From the NCBI GenBank assembly GCA_964637165.1, contig CAZWVI010000006.1, forward strand, positions 1 through 64,000: a stretch of 64,000 bases of DNA, in the 5' to 3' direction. This stretch comes from CAZWVI01 sp964637165. Its GTDB lineage: Bacteria > Planctomycetota > UBA1135. Shown piece by piece: positions 35,321 through 44,505 of this stretch (positions are counted from its first letter, which is position 1; every line of letters begins with the position of its first letter). The translations under genes and the position numbers were made by a program. The notes below the pieces were generated by a model. That model had not been told where the DNA came from. It did no database searches and was given only the letters and a program-made list of their open reading frames with translations.

Positions 35321-36273
35321 AGGATTACTTTGGCCTCGACATTCGACACCAGCCCCATTTGAACCACCTGGAACCAGACGTTTAGCCCTGGTTGATTGGG
35401 GACACTAAGCGTCCAAGATTTGGCACCGTTGGAATCCGCGAGACCAGTGCCAACTGGCATTGGTAACAGGATTCCAGCTGTGAGGTGAAGAGGTGGAACT
35501 TCAGTCACACCAAGGCCAGCCACACTCGCCGCCAGCCAGACTGAATCGTTACTAAGTCCGCCGGTGAAATCGAAGTTAGCACTTTGCCCAGCAGACAGAT
35601 TACTAATTGTGAGTTGTGGATTAATGCCAGCGATTTGACACTCGGCAGTAATTGTTCCTTGAGTTGTTAGTACAACCGGGAAACCGCTGATGTCTCCTGA
35701 CCATGGCACCAACATTGGCGAGATCAACTCAATTTTTCCGCCATACTGAGTGATGTTCCCGCCAACGGGAAATGGATTGGTTCCGCCCGAACCGCCCAAA
35801 TGCCACCAAGTTGTGAAGCCAAATAAATTCACTTCCATGGTACCTCTTGTTATCGTCAATGTAGCGTCAGTCGAAAAATCGCCACTTAGGGCATCAGGCA
35901 CAAAAGGGTCGCTCAACATATAAATTTCAAAATCGCGGAGCCATGTTTCCATAAGTGGCGGCTGGCCTGGAATGGGGTTGGCTAGGTAGTTGTATTGCTC
36001 ATTAGGGTCAGCATAAATCTCACTGCCGCCAACTCCCTTAATTATGCACTGTCCAAAGGGAGCGGTCGTGTTAGTGACCTGAACCCCAATATGCCCCTTG
36101 AATATAAAATGATCATCGCCAGAAATGTTACCCAAGAGACTTGAGGCCGAATATTCAATGCGCTCCCCAGCCGGATCGAGAGCCAGAGTGTAGTCATGGG
36201 TTTGAGCGAAGCCGCTGCCACATATGACGAACAAAGAAAGGGCCAAGGTTAGGGATTTGCGGTAGCTTCTCAT
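35317..36273 (-). CDS. Secreted protein of unknown function with C-terminal planctomycete-type module
   Basis: A 318-residue exported protein with a conventional signal peptide (basic MRSYRK start, hydrophobic core, cleavage near GFAQ). The body is beta-rich and G/S/T/N-rich, with no catalytic motif recognised. The last about 95 residues (LTISNLSAGQSANFDF onwards) end LNVWFQVVQMGLVSNVEAKVIL-like and resemble the end of the secreted protein at 22581-23726 in position and in the WFQ/IFVQ core. The 167-bp gap upstream is largely a REPIN-like element. It convergently overlaps the glycosyltransferase gene by 4 bp. Possibly an adhesin or surface protein; no firm function. Confidence 0.65.
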   Translation of the reverse strand: MRSYRKSLTLALSLFVICGSGFAQTHDYTLALDPAGERIEYSASSLLGNISGDDHFIFKGHIGVQVTNTTAPFGQCIIKGVGGSEIYADPNEQYNYLANPIPGQPPLMETWLRDFEIYMLSDPFVPDALSGDFSTDATLTITRGTMEVNLFGFTTWWHLGGSGGTNPFPVGGNITQYGGKIELISPMLVPWSGDISGFPVVLTTQGTITAECQIAGINPQLTISNLSAGQSANFDFTGGLSNDSVWLAASVAGLGVTEVPPLHLTAGILLPMPVGTGLADSNGAKSWTLSVPNQPGLNVWFQVVQMGLVSNVEAKVIL

Positions 36274-36308
36274 CGATTATTCTCCGAAGATCATGATAGC
36301 AACAACCT

Positions 36309-36487
36309 AGACTCTGACCCCACACAGTGGGTCATACCACCAACAGAAAGCACGTAACACACTACCAGTAAGCAACTTACATTTATCCGCAAAAGACATG
36401 CTTGGCCCAACATTGTTTGTCTTCTTAGGTCTTTTTATTTCTAAGGGCTTAGCGAAATCGGTGACCCACTGGTTAGGGTCAGAGTCC
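36309..36487. repeat. REPIN/MITE-like element B with 26-bp hairpin-forming inverted ends
   Basis: The left arm 36309-36334 (AGACTCTGACCCC... GTGGGTCA) and right arm 36462-36487 (TGACCCACTGG ... GGGTCAGAGTCC) are inverted copies agreeing at about 22 of 26 positions. The interior is 127 bp. Length and arms match element A (26643-26818). The interiors share only short words at equal offset, such as ACGTAACA near the left end and TTAGC 13 bp before the right arm. The right arm overlaps the 3' end of the gene at 36441-37694 and encodes part of its last residues and stop. Confidence 0.75.
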
Positions 36488-37694
36488 CAGAGGTGCTCCA
36501 GCCTTCCACCACAAACGGCCCCTCCAACTCCCCCTCCTCCAATTCGTACTCCCTAATCTCATTCCCCACCTGCACCTCTAATTTTGCTCCTTGGCTTGAT
36601 CCAATTCGACATGCAACCATGACCCCATTACGGGTGTGGCTTAGCCCTTGTTTGGCGACTGGCAGCGACCACGTCAAGTGGCTTGGCTCCAAATATGAAC
36701 CACCATTTCCGAAAGAATCTAGACGCACTCGCACTCTTTTGGCTCCACTTCCAGTTATTAATATCCCACCCTCGCAAACAGAGCCACGGCCCAATTGAAG
36801 GCGTGATTCCCACATGCCGCCACCCCAATTTTGATCTAAAACTGCAGTCACTACTTGTCGCGGAAATGCGCATAACAACATTGGCGCCCCCGCAGTTGGC
36901 GGATCAAATTCGCGGCCGCGTTGCATAATCAATACATCCACCGGTGGTGGCGGGCCAGTGGCGGCTAACAAATCATTGACCTGCCAATCTTCCACATATT
37001 CCCAAGGAGTTAAACTTTTGTTCGCGGCCATCACCAACTGAAACATTTGCGCCCGGGCCTCAATCATCAACTCAGCGGGCAACTCCCTCAAACTATTCGG
37101 CAATTTCTTTTCAGAGCGAGTTGGCAACTTATTGAGTTTCGCCAAATGAGTTCGCCAAAGTTGCGGCTGAAACCACTCATCAGTCCGCACACCAGCCAAC
37201 GATTCCGCAAAACCTTCCTGGAACCAAATTGGCGACGCACGTAATTCAGGATAATTAAAACTCCACAAGTGTGCGGCCTCATGGCGAATTGATCGCATCA
37301 AAGTTATCGGGGGACGTGCGCGTGCGGCCAACAATCCATCGTTGCGTGGCAAGGGCACCACCGCCAATTTCTGTTTTGCAAAGCTACGGGCGACTTGCGG
37401 GTTTCCCGATAATGAAAGTTGTCCATAGAGTTTGGTCGCTGCCAGCACATCAAGGCACAGCACCAGCGTCGATACCTGATTTGAATCTGAGCTCCTCAGC
37501 CAGCGATTCATTCCCACAAACTCCTGATGTGCGATTACCAATTGTTCTTCAATTGAATCGCGCCAATGCTCATAACGTGGAGGAATTTCCAAATTCAAAG
37601 CAGCGGCCTCCACCAAAGTATTAGAATTATCGACATCAACACTAGCGCATGCTCCTGAACATGGGACAATGAGCAGCAACAACAATGCCCTCAC
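36441..37694 (-). CDS. Lipoprotein with gluzincin (HExxH ... E) metallopeptidase-like domain
   Basis: About 417 residues from a GTG at 37694, chosen because it gives a clean lipoprotein signal (ALLLLLIVPCSGAC, lipobox cysteine). A longer frame extends upstream to 37988 but lacks export features and overlaps the divergent HAD gene. HEAAH (about 138-142) with a downstream EGFAE (E about 160) is the zinc-binding arrangement of gluzincin peptidases (DUF1570/peptidase-MA type). The C-terminal third is beta-rich. The last residues (GTLTLTSGSPISLSP) are encoded by a REPIN-like element, so the original C-terminus may have been replaced. Substrate unknown. Confidence 0.7.
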   Translation of the reverse strand: MRALLLLLIVPCSGACASVDVDNSNTLVEAAALNLEIPPRYEHWRDSIEEQLVIAHQEFVGMNRWLRSSDSNQVSTLVLCLDVLAATKLYGQLSLSGNPQVARSFAKQKLAVVPLPRNDGLLAARARPPITLMRSIRHEAAHLWSFNYPELRASPIWFQEGFAESLAGVRTDEWFQPQLWRTHLAKLNKLPTRSEKKLPNSLRELPAELMIEARAQMFQLVMAANKSLTPWEYVEDWQVNDLLAATGPPPPVDVLIMQRGREFDPPTAGAPMLLCAFPRQVVTAVLDQNWGGGMWESRLQLGRGSVCEGGILITGSGAKRVRVRLDSFGNGGSYLEPSHLTWSLPVAKQGLSHTRNGVMVACRIGSSQGAKLEVQVGNEIREYELEEGELEGPFVVEGWSTSGTLTLTSGSPISLSP

Positions 37695-37712
37695 ACACCA
37701 AGTTGTAAAAAG

Positions 37713-38393
37713 ATGCCCACCGTTCCCGCCACGACCTGTCCACATCCTGTGAAAGGAGTATTGTTTGACCTTGACGGAACCTTGGTCGACAGCGAACCCT
37801 TGCATCAACTTAGTGTGGTCTTGGTTTTGCGTAAATACGGCCACAAGGTTGAGCCTGAACTTATGCATGACTACACAGGCTGGAGTGAACGAAACTTTTG
37901 GCAAGAGCTGCGAAAACGGTTTGGCTTGCAAGAAACTCCTGAACGCCTGGTGCAAGCGCGAACCGCGGCCTATCGGGGATTGGTGCATGTCAATAGTGTA
38001 GAGCTAATGGACGGCGCAAAAGAATTATTAACCACACTCAAGCAAGCAAACATTCCTTGCGCAATCGCCTCATCATCTGCCAAAGCGCAAATCTTGGCCA
38101 CCCTGGCCGCTGCCGAAATAAGCGACTACTTCCAAGTAGTTCTTAGCGGCCATGAAGATGTGGCTAACGGCAAGCCCGCTCCCGATATTTATTTGCTGGC
38201 CGCCGAAAAATTAAAGCTGCCGATTGAAACTTGTCTCGCCGTTGAAGATTCAAGCACCGGCACCACCGCTGCGGTTGCTAGTGGAGCGTGGACTATTCGT
38301 ATCCCAACTCCGGGCATCACTTTGCAAAAAAGTGATGAACAACTTCGAGCAGAGTCACTGCACGAAGTTGTTGAAATAATTACCCGAAATTAA
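37713..38393 (+). CDS. HAD-superfamily phosphatase/phosphoglucomutase-like protein
   Basis: A 226-residue HAD hydrolase with a helical cap. Motif I is LFDLDGTLVDSEP, motif II is AIASSSAKAQI, motif III has the lysine in GKPAPDIYLLAAEKL, and motif IV is LAVEDSSTGTTAA. DSEPLHQ and the cap resemble beta-phosphoglucomutase and small-molecule phosphatases such as GPH; the substrate cannot be assigned. The ATG at 37713 is 18 bp from the divergent lipoprotein start; a GTG at 37749 is an alternative. The stop overlaps the convergent ABC permease gene by 4 bp (TTAA). Confidence 0.86.
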   Translation: MPTVPATTCPHPVKGVLFDLDGTLVDSEPLHQLSVVLVLRKYGHKVEPELMHDYTGWSERNFWQELRKRFGLQETPERLVQARTAAYRGLVHVNSVELMDGAKELLTTLKQANIPCAIASSSAKAQILATLAAAEISDYFQVVLSGHEDVANGKPAPDIYLLAAEKLKLPIETCLAVEDSSTGTTAAVASGAWTIRIPTPGITLQKSDEQLRAESLHEVVEIITRN

Positions 38394-39982
38394 CTACCGC
38401 TTCTCAACCAACGCCACAACTCGCGCAAGCGTGGTGGTTGGCCGGTGCGCAAGATTGCACCTTTGAATACTTTTCCAGCTAACCAAATCACGACTACGAT
38501 GGAAACAATCCCCAAAATCGTAGTGCCGACCATGTCGAACATTGGCGGGTCGGCGGCGGCGCGATTCATCATGACAAAGGGCGTGTAAATTGGAATCCAA
38601 CTCAACACAGTGGCCAAAGTCCCATTGGGATCCTTGGGAATGAACATCATGGTTAGCAATGGCACCATCATCAACAACATTACTGGCCCCATAAAGTTTT
38701 GTGCTTCTTTAATGGTGTTGCAGACTGAACCAATCGCCAAAAAGATCCCGCTGTAAAGCAAGTACGCCATCAAGAAGTAACCAAAGAAGACCATTAACAA
38801 TCCGGACTCTTGGACAACTTCCAAAAGTTTATTGGCGAATTCAGCTTCGGGGCCGGCTTGCCAATGCAAAATCCCCAATAGCGAACCCATCCAAGCCAAC
38901 AACATGGTCATGCCAACACCAGCAATTCCGATTAATTTGCCAGCCATCAACTCGCCAGCAGTTACCGAAGAAAGCAACACTTCAACAATGCGATTGGACT
39001 TTTCTTCGATGGTGTTGTTTAACAACATTTGCACCACCGACATCAAAGCAATCCACAACAAGTAAACAAAACCGACTGGCGCATATTGACGAATCCTATC
39101 GGCTAAAGAAACCACTTCTTCACCGGCTTGCTTGCTTGGGTCAAGACTGGTGATTGCGACGCTTTCACCCTGAATGCTACTAACTATCTCCTCGTCAACG
39201 CCAGATTCTTGATAACGACGGCGACGAAGTTCACGGTTTAATCCGCGCGAGATTGCCGCGCGTAAATCCATGTCAGCTTGATTGTTTGACCAGTAGGCGA
39301 CCTCCTTAGTTCCGCTCGATAACAACGCACTAAAGCCGGTTTTAGCCGGATCCATTAAACCTTCGGGCAGCACCACCACGGCGAATAATTCATCGCCGCT
39401 GTCAAGCTCCCAGCCATCGACTAAGTGGTTTTTAATTTGTTCATCAAGATCAGCTTTACTCAATGAGGCATCTAACCACTCAGGGGCATCAATTTGGGCG
39501 AAGCGATGGCGTGGTGGTTCAAACTCGGGACGGTCGGCAACCATCATTCCACTGTCGTCCATCATTGCAATGAATGCCTGGGCACCACCGGTGGCAAGGA
39601 ATGCTTCAAAGCGTTGATCCTCTTGGGATTGCATACTCTTCATTGCATCCATTACCGACGCCGGAGTATTTTCCAAATCCAAGTCGGATACTTGCTTGGC
39701 GGAAAATTCTTCCTTTGTATGTTTTTGCACATACTTGCCAGCCGCTTCAAAAACGCGCCACTGATGGCTACGTTCCAAACTAACATCTACTACTTCGGAC
39801 AGTTCACCTGTCTTGTCGAGCATGGTGAACCAACGGGTTGGAGTGGCGCGTTCCTCTAGGAACTCTGGTACCTTCATCGCTACCATCAAAATCACCGGGA
39901 AAAGAAAAATTCCAATCCAAAAACCTTTGGTCTTGGCATTCTCGGCAAACTCGCGCATCGCAATTAGAAGGGCATATCTCAT
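38390..39982 (-). CDS. ABC-2 type exporter permease (NatB-like)
   Basis: A 530-residue membrane subunit of an ABC-2 exporter. One N-terminal helix (about 21-36), a large extracytoplasmic region (about 40-300), and then five or six helices form the ABC2_membrane_3 domain, which includes the conserved IEEKSNRIVEVLLSS just after the second helix. NatAB-type systems export sodium or other small substrates, but the substrate is not readable. The start overlaps the ATPase stop by 4 bp (ATGA on the complement), so the pair forms one transporter. Confidence 0.87.
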   Translation of the reverse strand: MRYALLIAMREFAENAKTKGFWIGIFLFPVILMVAMKVPEFLEERATPTRWFTMLDKTGELSEVVDVSLERSHQWRVFEAAGKYVQKHTKEEFSAKQVSDLDLENTPASVMDAMKSMQSQEDQRFEAFLATGGAQAFIAMMDDSGMMVADRPEFEPPRHRFAQIDAPEWLDASLSKADLDEQIKNHLVDGWELDSGDELFAVVVLPEGLMDPAKTGFSALLSSGTKEVAYWSNNQADMDLRAAISRGLNRELRRRRYQESGVDEEIVSSIQGESVAITSLDPSKQAGEEVVSLADRIRQYAPVGFVYLLWIALMSVVQMLLNNTIEEKSNRIVEVLLSSVTAGELMAGKLIGIAGVGMTMLLAWMGSLLGILHWQAGPEAEFANKLLEVVQESGLLMVFFGYFLMAYLLYSGIFLAIGSVCNTIKEAQNFMGPVMLLMMVPLLTMMFIPKDPNGTLATVLSWIPIYTPFVMMNRAAADPPMFDMVGTTILGIVSIVVVIWLAGKVFKGAILRTGQPPRLRELWRWLRSGS

Positions 39983-40911
39983 CGCTGGGTTGCCTCCCCC
40001 GCTTCCGGTCCAACCATGTGCACAAACACATCATGAAGATTGGGATCGGTTCGATCGAAGCGTTTCAAACGAATGCCATTTTCAAAGGCCGCCGCCAACA
40101 AGGTATGCGGATCTACTTCATCACCCAAACGGAATTCCCACAATTCAGGATTGTGTTCGTCGCATTGCTCGGCACTCAAAACGTGCGCGCAATGGAGTAA
40201 TGGAGTAATGTCGGCACTTGTTTCAATCATTACGCGCCGTGGCATGGTCGCTTTCGCTTCAGCAACTGTTCCATCAAACAAGCGCTGACCCTTGGCAATT
40301 AAGACCAAGCGATCGCAAATCCGTTCAGCGTGCGACATCACGTGAGTTGAAAACAAAATCGTGCGGCCGGCTTCGGCCATATCTCGAATCACTTCCTCCA
40401 TGACTTCTTGGTTAACCGGGTCCAAACCAGAAAACGGTTCGTCCAAAATTACAAACTCAGGGTCGTGGGCAATCGAAGCCAATACTTGAACCTTTTGCTG
40501 CATGCCTTTTGACAAAGCTTCTGTTTTCGACTCGGCGAAATCACCTAAGCCATAACGCTCCAACAATTCGTAAGCGCGTTTTTTAGCCTGCTTACGCGGC
40601 ACCCCTTTTAAGGTCGCGAAGTACGCGATAATCGACCACGCACTCATCTTTTTATAAAGACCTTTCTCTTCAGGAAGGTAGCCGATGCGGTCGCGAACAT
40701 CTAAGGCGGAATCTGCGCCCAACAAACTGATGCTGCCGGTAGTTGGCTTAATAATTTCCAAAATCATCCGCAGCGTAGTGGTTTTACCGGCACCGTTAGG
40801 ACCTAAAAACCCATAAACAGAGCCCTTGGGAACTCTTAATGACAGATTTTTTACCGCGTTAAAGTCGCCGTAAGACTTACTGACATTATCAATTATTAAT
40901 GCGTCACTCAC
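39979..40911 (-). CDS. ABC transporter ATPase (NatA-like)
   Basis: A 310-residue ATP-binding subunit. Walker A GPNGAGKTT (37-45), Q-loop region IGYLPEEKGLYKKMS, signature LSKGMQQKVQ, Walker B FVILDEPFSGLD and switch histidine in LFSTHVMSHAE are all intact. The C-terminal DUF4162-like extension (about 220-305) is typical of ATPases paired with NatB-type permeases. The GTG start overlaps the pepP stop, and the stop overlaps the permease start, so pepP-natA-natB are cotranscribed. Confidence 0.92.
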   Translation of the reverse strand: MSDALIIDNVSKSYGDFNAVKNLSLRVPKGSVYGFLGPNGAGKTTTLRMILEIIKPTTGSISLLGADSALDVRDRIGYLPEEKGLYKKMSAWSIIAYFATLKGVPRKQAKKRAYELLERYGLGDFAESKTEALSKGMQQKVQVLASIAHDPEFVILDEPFSGLDPVNQEVMEEVIRDMAEAGRTILFSTHVMSHAERICDRLVLIAKGQRLFDGTVAEAKATMPRRVMIETSADITPLLHCAHVLSAEQCDEHNPELWEFRLGDEVDPHTLLAAAFENGIRLKRFDRTDPNLHDVFVHMVGPEAGEATQR

Positions 40912-42272
40912 TTGCTTAACACCTCACTATCTAAAGTTGCTGGCTGCACCCGTGTCGCCGCGCAAGCAGCTTCAACTTCAGCAACAGTTTTGGGAGCGGC
41001 CACGGTTAAGTTTTCATTACCTCCGGCAGTAATTAAAATATCATCTTCGATGCGGATTCCGATTCCTCGCAAGGCCGCGGGTACACGTTCATCGTCATCT
41101 GTAAAGTAAAGTGCTGGCTCAACCGTCAGCACCATACCGGCCGCCAGTGGCCGAAAGTTCTCGCCGTCGCGATAACGACCAGCATCATGCACATCTAAAC
41201 CAATCCAATGTGATGTTTGGTGCATGTACCATGGCTTGTAGAGTTCTTTTTCGATTACTTCGTCCACTGTTTCACTTAATACACCTAAGTCAATCAAACC
41301 TTCGCTCAATTTTTTCACTGCCGCCATATGAATGTCACCAAAAGCTGTTCCTGGCTTGCAAGCATCAATTGCCGCCAACTGGGCACTGAGTACGACTTCA
41401 TAAACCTGACGTTGCGCATCACTGAACTTTCCATTGACGGGAAATGTTCGGGTAATGTCACCAGCGTAACATTCGAACTCAGCGCCAGCGTCTAACAACA
41501 CTAAGTCGCCATCCTTTAATTTCTGATGATTGGTGTTGTAATGCAAAATGCAAGCATTGCTTCCACCAGCGACAATCGCCGGATAGGACCAGCCGGAGCC
41601 ACCTCCACGACGAAAGGTGTAGTCGCACAAGGCTTGGATTTCCCATTCGCCGATGCCTGGCGCAACTTGGGCCATGGCCATGGTGTGGGCCTCGCAGGAA
41701 AGGGCCGCGGCTTTGCGCATCGGCGCCATTTCTTCAGCGCTTTTATGCAAACGCATTTCATGCAACACATGAGTTGGCTCCATCACCGCCGTCGGCGGAT
41801 GAATCCCCAAGCGCGTCTTCATGCGCATCGCGGTCAATTGCTTAAGCAAAAAGGAATCAATCTTTTCATGTTCACCTAAGCGATACCAAACTCGTTGCGC
41901 CTTCTTTAATGCTTCACTTAAAACTTTTTCCAACTCAGGTAAATCCCAAGCGGCGCTGAAAGATAGTTCTGACTTCGCACCGTCAGGACCCAAACGTACT
42001 CCGGTCCAAGTTTCCTTAGTCGGATCTTTAGGCAAGACAAACAGGCCATCTTCTTCGAAGCCGTCAATTCCTTTACATAAAAGAATTACTCCATCAGCTT
42101 CGGCGTGGCCACTTAAGTACCAGTAATCAGCCTGTTGACGAAAGGGGTATTCGACATCGTGATTACGAGTGGCGAAGGAAGCTCCAGGAAAAATGGCGAT
42201 ATCGCCATCATGCATCTGGTCAAGAAATGCGCGTCGGTGGGTGCGGAACATTGGGACGTTGATTGTCCCCAT
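40908..42272 (-). CDS. pepP: Xaa-Pro aminopeptidase (M24 family)
   Basis: A 454-residue pita-bread metallopeptidase that removes an N-terminal residue before proline. The N-terminal creatinase-like domain includes YPFRQQADYWYLSG. The catalytic domain shows the metal ligands in LLDAGAEFECYAGDITRTFP (two Asp), HQTSHWIGLDVHD (His), VLTVEPALYF (Glu) and IRIEDDILIT (Glu). M1 at 42272 or an internal ATG at 42251 (MFRTHRRAFLDQM, closer to the family start) are possible. The 5' end overlaps the HD-GYP gene by up to 53 bp, so the genes are tightly coupled, though no functional link is obvious. Confidence 0.93.
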   Translation of the reverse strand: MGTINVPMFRTHRRAFLDQMHDGDIAIFPGASFATRNHDVEYPFRQQADYWYLSGHAEADGVILLCKGIDGFEEDGLFVLPKDPTKETWTGVRLGPDGAKSELSFSAAWDLPELEKVLSEALKKAQRVWYRLGEHEKIDSFLLKQLTAMRMKTRLGIHPPTAVMEPTHVLHEMRLHKSAEEMAPMRKAAALSCEAHTMAMAQVAPGIGEWEIQALCDYTFRRGGGSGWSYPAIVAGGSNACILHYNTNHQKLKDGDLVLLDAGAEFECYAGDITRTFPVNGKFSDAQRQVYEVVLSAQLAAIDACKPGTAFGDIHMAAVKKLSEGLIDLGVLSETVDEVIEKELYKPWYMHQTSHWIGLDVHDAGRYRDGENFRPLAAGMVLTVEPALYFTDDDERVPAALRGIGIRIEDDILITAGGNENLTVAAPKTVAEVEAACAATRVQPATLDSEVLSK

Positions 42273-43653
42273 TCCTGCTATCTTTGGTCAATGATTTGTA
42301 GCCCTTTCCATTGCGCTTCATGGCGACGAACAATTTCGCCAATTCTGGATCAAAATGAGTTCCGGCATCTTTCTCAATAATCTGCAGGGCTTTCTCAAGC
42401 GGCATCGCTTGCTTGTAGGAGCGCTTGGTTATTAAAGCATCGTAAGCGTCAGCAATTGCACATATCCGGCCCTCCAACGGAATTGATTCCCCTTTTGCAC
42501 CTAATGGGTATCCGCGGCCATCCCAACGTTCATGGTGCGAACGGGCAATATCGGCAATATCGCGCAAGCCCGGCAATGTTCCCAAAATACGGTCGCCGGC
42601 CATCGGGTGACTGCGCATTTGCGCAAACTCATCATCGTCCAGTGGACCTTGTTTGCACAACACCGCATCTGCCACCGCCACTTTGCCAATGTCGTGGAGC
42701 AATGCGCCAAGGCGAATTGTTTCCAATCGATCATGGTCAAAACCTAACCACTGCCCCATCTCGACGCAGTAATTTGAAACACGTTGGCTATGGCCACTGG
42801 TGTACTTGTCTTTAGCTTCAACAGTGCGCGACATTGCTAAAGCAGATTCAACGTAAACTTTTTGCACTTGCAGATTAGCCTGCTCAAGTTGACTTAAAGT
42901 ATCATTGAATTTCCTGGCGTAGGACTTTAATTCAGCACATCCTGAAACTGGCACGCGATGACTAAAGTCTGACTTCGAAACTCGCTCTAAAGAGTGGTTA
43001 AGAGCCTTCATTGGCGAAAACGACCGGCTAAATATCATTAATCCCAAGAGGAAAGAAAGTCCTCCAAAGGCCATGGCAATTTTCTCGATGCCGATTAGCC
43101 AAGTGAGTTCTTGCTGAGATTGGCGCAAACGTACTGTTCCCAACGTGCCTAACTGTCCTTCCAAGGAGCGAGACAATTCTATTATTTGTTGATTGACTAG
43201 AGCACCACTCAGCGCGGCGACCTTGCCGTCACTTAATGAGCGCGGAAACTTGATTTTTTCAAGAGTCTGTAAGGAGACATCGCCACTACTGGCGATTTGC
43301 TCACCCTTAATATCGAAAACTTGAACACCAAGCTTAGGAAGATTTCGCAGAGCCATGTTCAAGCTAGCCTGCGGGTCATTGCCGTTTTGCAGGTCTGCTT
43401 CGATGCGGTTTTGCAAGTCCCCGGCATGCAGTTCAAGACGGCTAGCGATTTCTAAACCAGTCCGTTGCAGTTCTTGGCGCGCCATCCAATTCGCTGAACC
43501 AAACACCGACAAGCCGCAAATCAACGCGACCACAATCGAGGCGCGCAAACGAAATGAACTAAAAAAGCCACCTTCAGGCGCTTTTTTTGCTTTGGCTGGA
43601 CGGGAGGTATTAAAGCTAGAGCTCACTACACTGTTATCGGCCAAATCAGCCAC
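42220..43653 (-). CDS. Membrane-bound HD-GYP cyclic-di-GMP phosphodiesterase
   Basis: A 477-residue sensor-output protein. A cytoplasmic N-terminus rich in Lys precedes a transmembrane helix (about 34-54), a periplasmic sensing region (about 55-180), a second helix (about 187-208), a HAMP-like linker (SFSPMKALNHSLERVS ... SHRVP) and an HD-GYP domain. Catalytic signatures LLHDIGK, SHPMAGDRIL, ARSHHERWDGRGYP, and IADAYDALITKRSYK are intact, so breakdown of cyclic di-GMP is likely. The C-terminal tail is poorly conserved and overlaps pepP. It is divergent from the DUF481 gene with 46 bp between starts. The signal sensed is unknown. Confidence 0.92.
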   Translation of the reverse strand: MADLADNSVVSSSFNTSRPAKAKKAPEGGFFSSFRLRASIVVALICGLSVFGSANWMARQELQRTGLEIASRLELHAGDLQNRIEADLQNGNDPQASLNMALRNLPKLGVQVFDIKGEQIASSGDVSLQTLEKIKFPRSLSDGKVAALSGALVNQQIIELSRSLEGQLGTLGTVRLRQSQQELTWLIGIEKIAMAFGGLSFLLGLMIFSRSFSPMKALNHSLERVSKSDFSHRVPVSGCAELKSYARKFNDTLSQLEQANLQVQKVYVESALAMSRTVEAKDKYTSGHSQRVSNYCVEMGQWLGFDHDRLETIRLGALLHDIGKVAVADAVLCKQGPLDDDEFAQMRSHPMAGDRILGTLPGLRDIADIARSHHERWDGRGYPLGAKGESIPLEGRICAIADAYDALITKRSYKQAMPLEKALQIIEKDAGTHFDPELAKLFVAMKRNGKGYKSLTKDSRNGDNQRPNVPHPPTRIS

Positions 43654-43699
43654 CCCCCTTTACCCTAAGGCAAACAGACCTAAACAATTGACAGCAAAG

Positions 43700-44443
43700 A
43701 TGTTAGCTACCGTAATCCTACTCACGCCAATGCTCTTCCAAGCCTCAGAAGAGCCAGAAAGCCTCTTCGACAAATGGAGCGGTTCCTTTGACCTCGGCGT
43801 TACTGCCATCAGTGGCAACAACACTTCCACAACTTCCACCTTCCGCAGCGATGCCAAATTGGAAGAAGATGGCTATCGCTGGCTGCTTGGCGCCCAATAT
43901 TCAGGGGTTCGCCAAACCGAGGCCGCAACCGGTACCGCTTCCACAACTTCGCGCCTTTACACCGGGTCAATTGAACATCATCGCACCTTCGGCGAAGGCG
44001 ACGATTTCTACGCCTACGGTAAAGGATCTGGGCGTTCAGATGTCCCCAACGGCCTCCAAGGTCGAACTGATGGCGGTCTCGGAATCGGTTATACCTTCCG
44101 CTTTTGTGAGGATAAGACCCATTTGAATCTAGAAGGCGGCCCCTCAATGGTGTGGGAAAACAATGTTGGCGCCTTTCCAACCAACACCTGGACGGCCCGT
44201 CTTGCGGCGCGCTTTGATAGTGCGTTAAGCGATGATTTATCGCTAACCAGTAAGGCCGAATATTTCCGATCGGTAGGTGATGCTCAAGATGCGTCAGCAA
44301 CCGGCGAGGTCGGCTTGCGCTGGACATTCAAAAGCACCTGGTTCCTGCAATTAAGCTCCTCTGTCTCATGGGACGGCACCCCCGCGGCCGGTTTCGAGAA
44401 TAGCGATTACCGCCAAGCCCTGACCGTCGGCACGACCTTCTAA
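43700..44443 (+). CDS. DUF481 outer-membrane beta-barrel protein (YdiY-like)
   Basis: A 247-residue protein: short signal peptide (MLATVILLTPMLFQA), then alternating beta strands (SGSFDLGVTAISGNNTSTT ... LGAQYSG ... LRWTFKSTWFLQLSSS) ending in GTTF with an aromatic C-terminal residue, as expected for an outer-membrane barrel. This is the DUF481 pattern, including the salt-induced YdiY. The start at 43700 is chosen by the signal peptide; the frame is open further upstream, but that part lies antisense to the HD-GYP gene. A hairpin repeat lies after the stop. Confidence 0.84.
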   Translation: MLATVILLTPMLFQASEEPESLFDKWSGSFDLGVTAISGNNTSTTSTFRSDAKLEEDGYRWLLGAQYSGVRQTEAATGTASTTSRLYTGSIEHHRTFGEGDDFYAYGKGSGRSDVPNGLQGRTDGGLGIGYTFRFCEDKTHLNLEGGPSMVWENNVGAFPTNTWTARLAARFDSALSDDLSLTSKAEYFRSVGDAQDASATGEVGLRWTFKSTWFLQLSSSVSWDGTPAAGFENSDYRQALTVGTTF

Positions 44444-44456
44444 GTTTATTCAGGAA

Positions 44457-44495
44457 ACGGGGATATGCTTAACGACTACTCTAAAATGTCCCCGT
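44457..44495. repeat. ACGGGGA/TCCCCGT inverted repeat (second REP-like type)
   Basis: ACGGGGATAT (44457-44466) and ATGTCCCCGT (44486-44495) form a 10-bp stem with one G-U pair and a 19-base loop. The segment begins GGAAACGGGGA and continues into CCCCGTCCCCCC, just before the methyltransferase ATG at 44506. There is no T-tract, so it is not an ordinary terminator. AAACGGGGACA-type palindromes are another common REP-like motif in bacterial genomes. Confidence 0.55.
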
Positions 44496-44505
44496 CCCCC
44501 CAACG

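Noticed and set aside
37695..37988. N-terminal extension of the gluzincin lipoprotein
   Set aside because: It overlaps the divergent HAD gene, has no export signal at its start, and places the lipobox about 110 residues into the protein.
43355..43699. N-terminal extension of the DUF481 protein
   Set aside because: This part is antisense to the HD-GYP gene, is Cys/Arg/Ser-rich shadow sequence, and would put the signal peptide in the middle of the protein.
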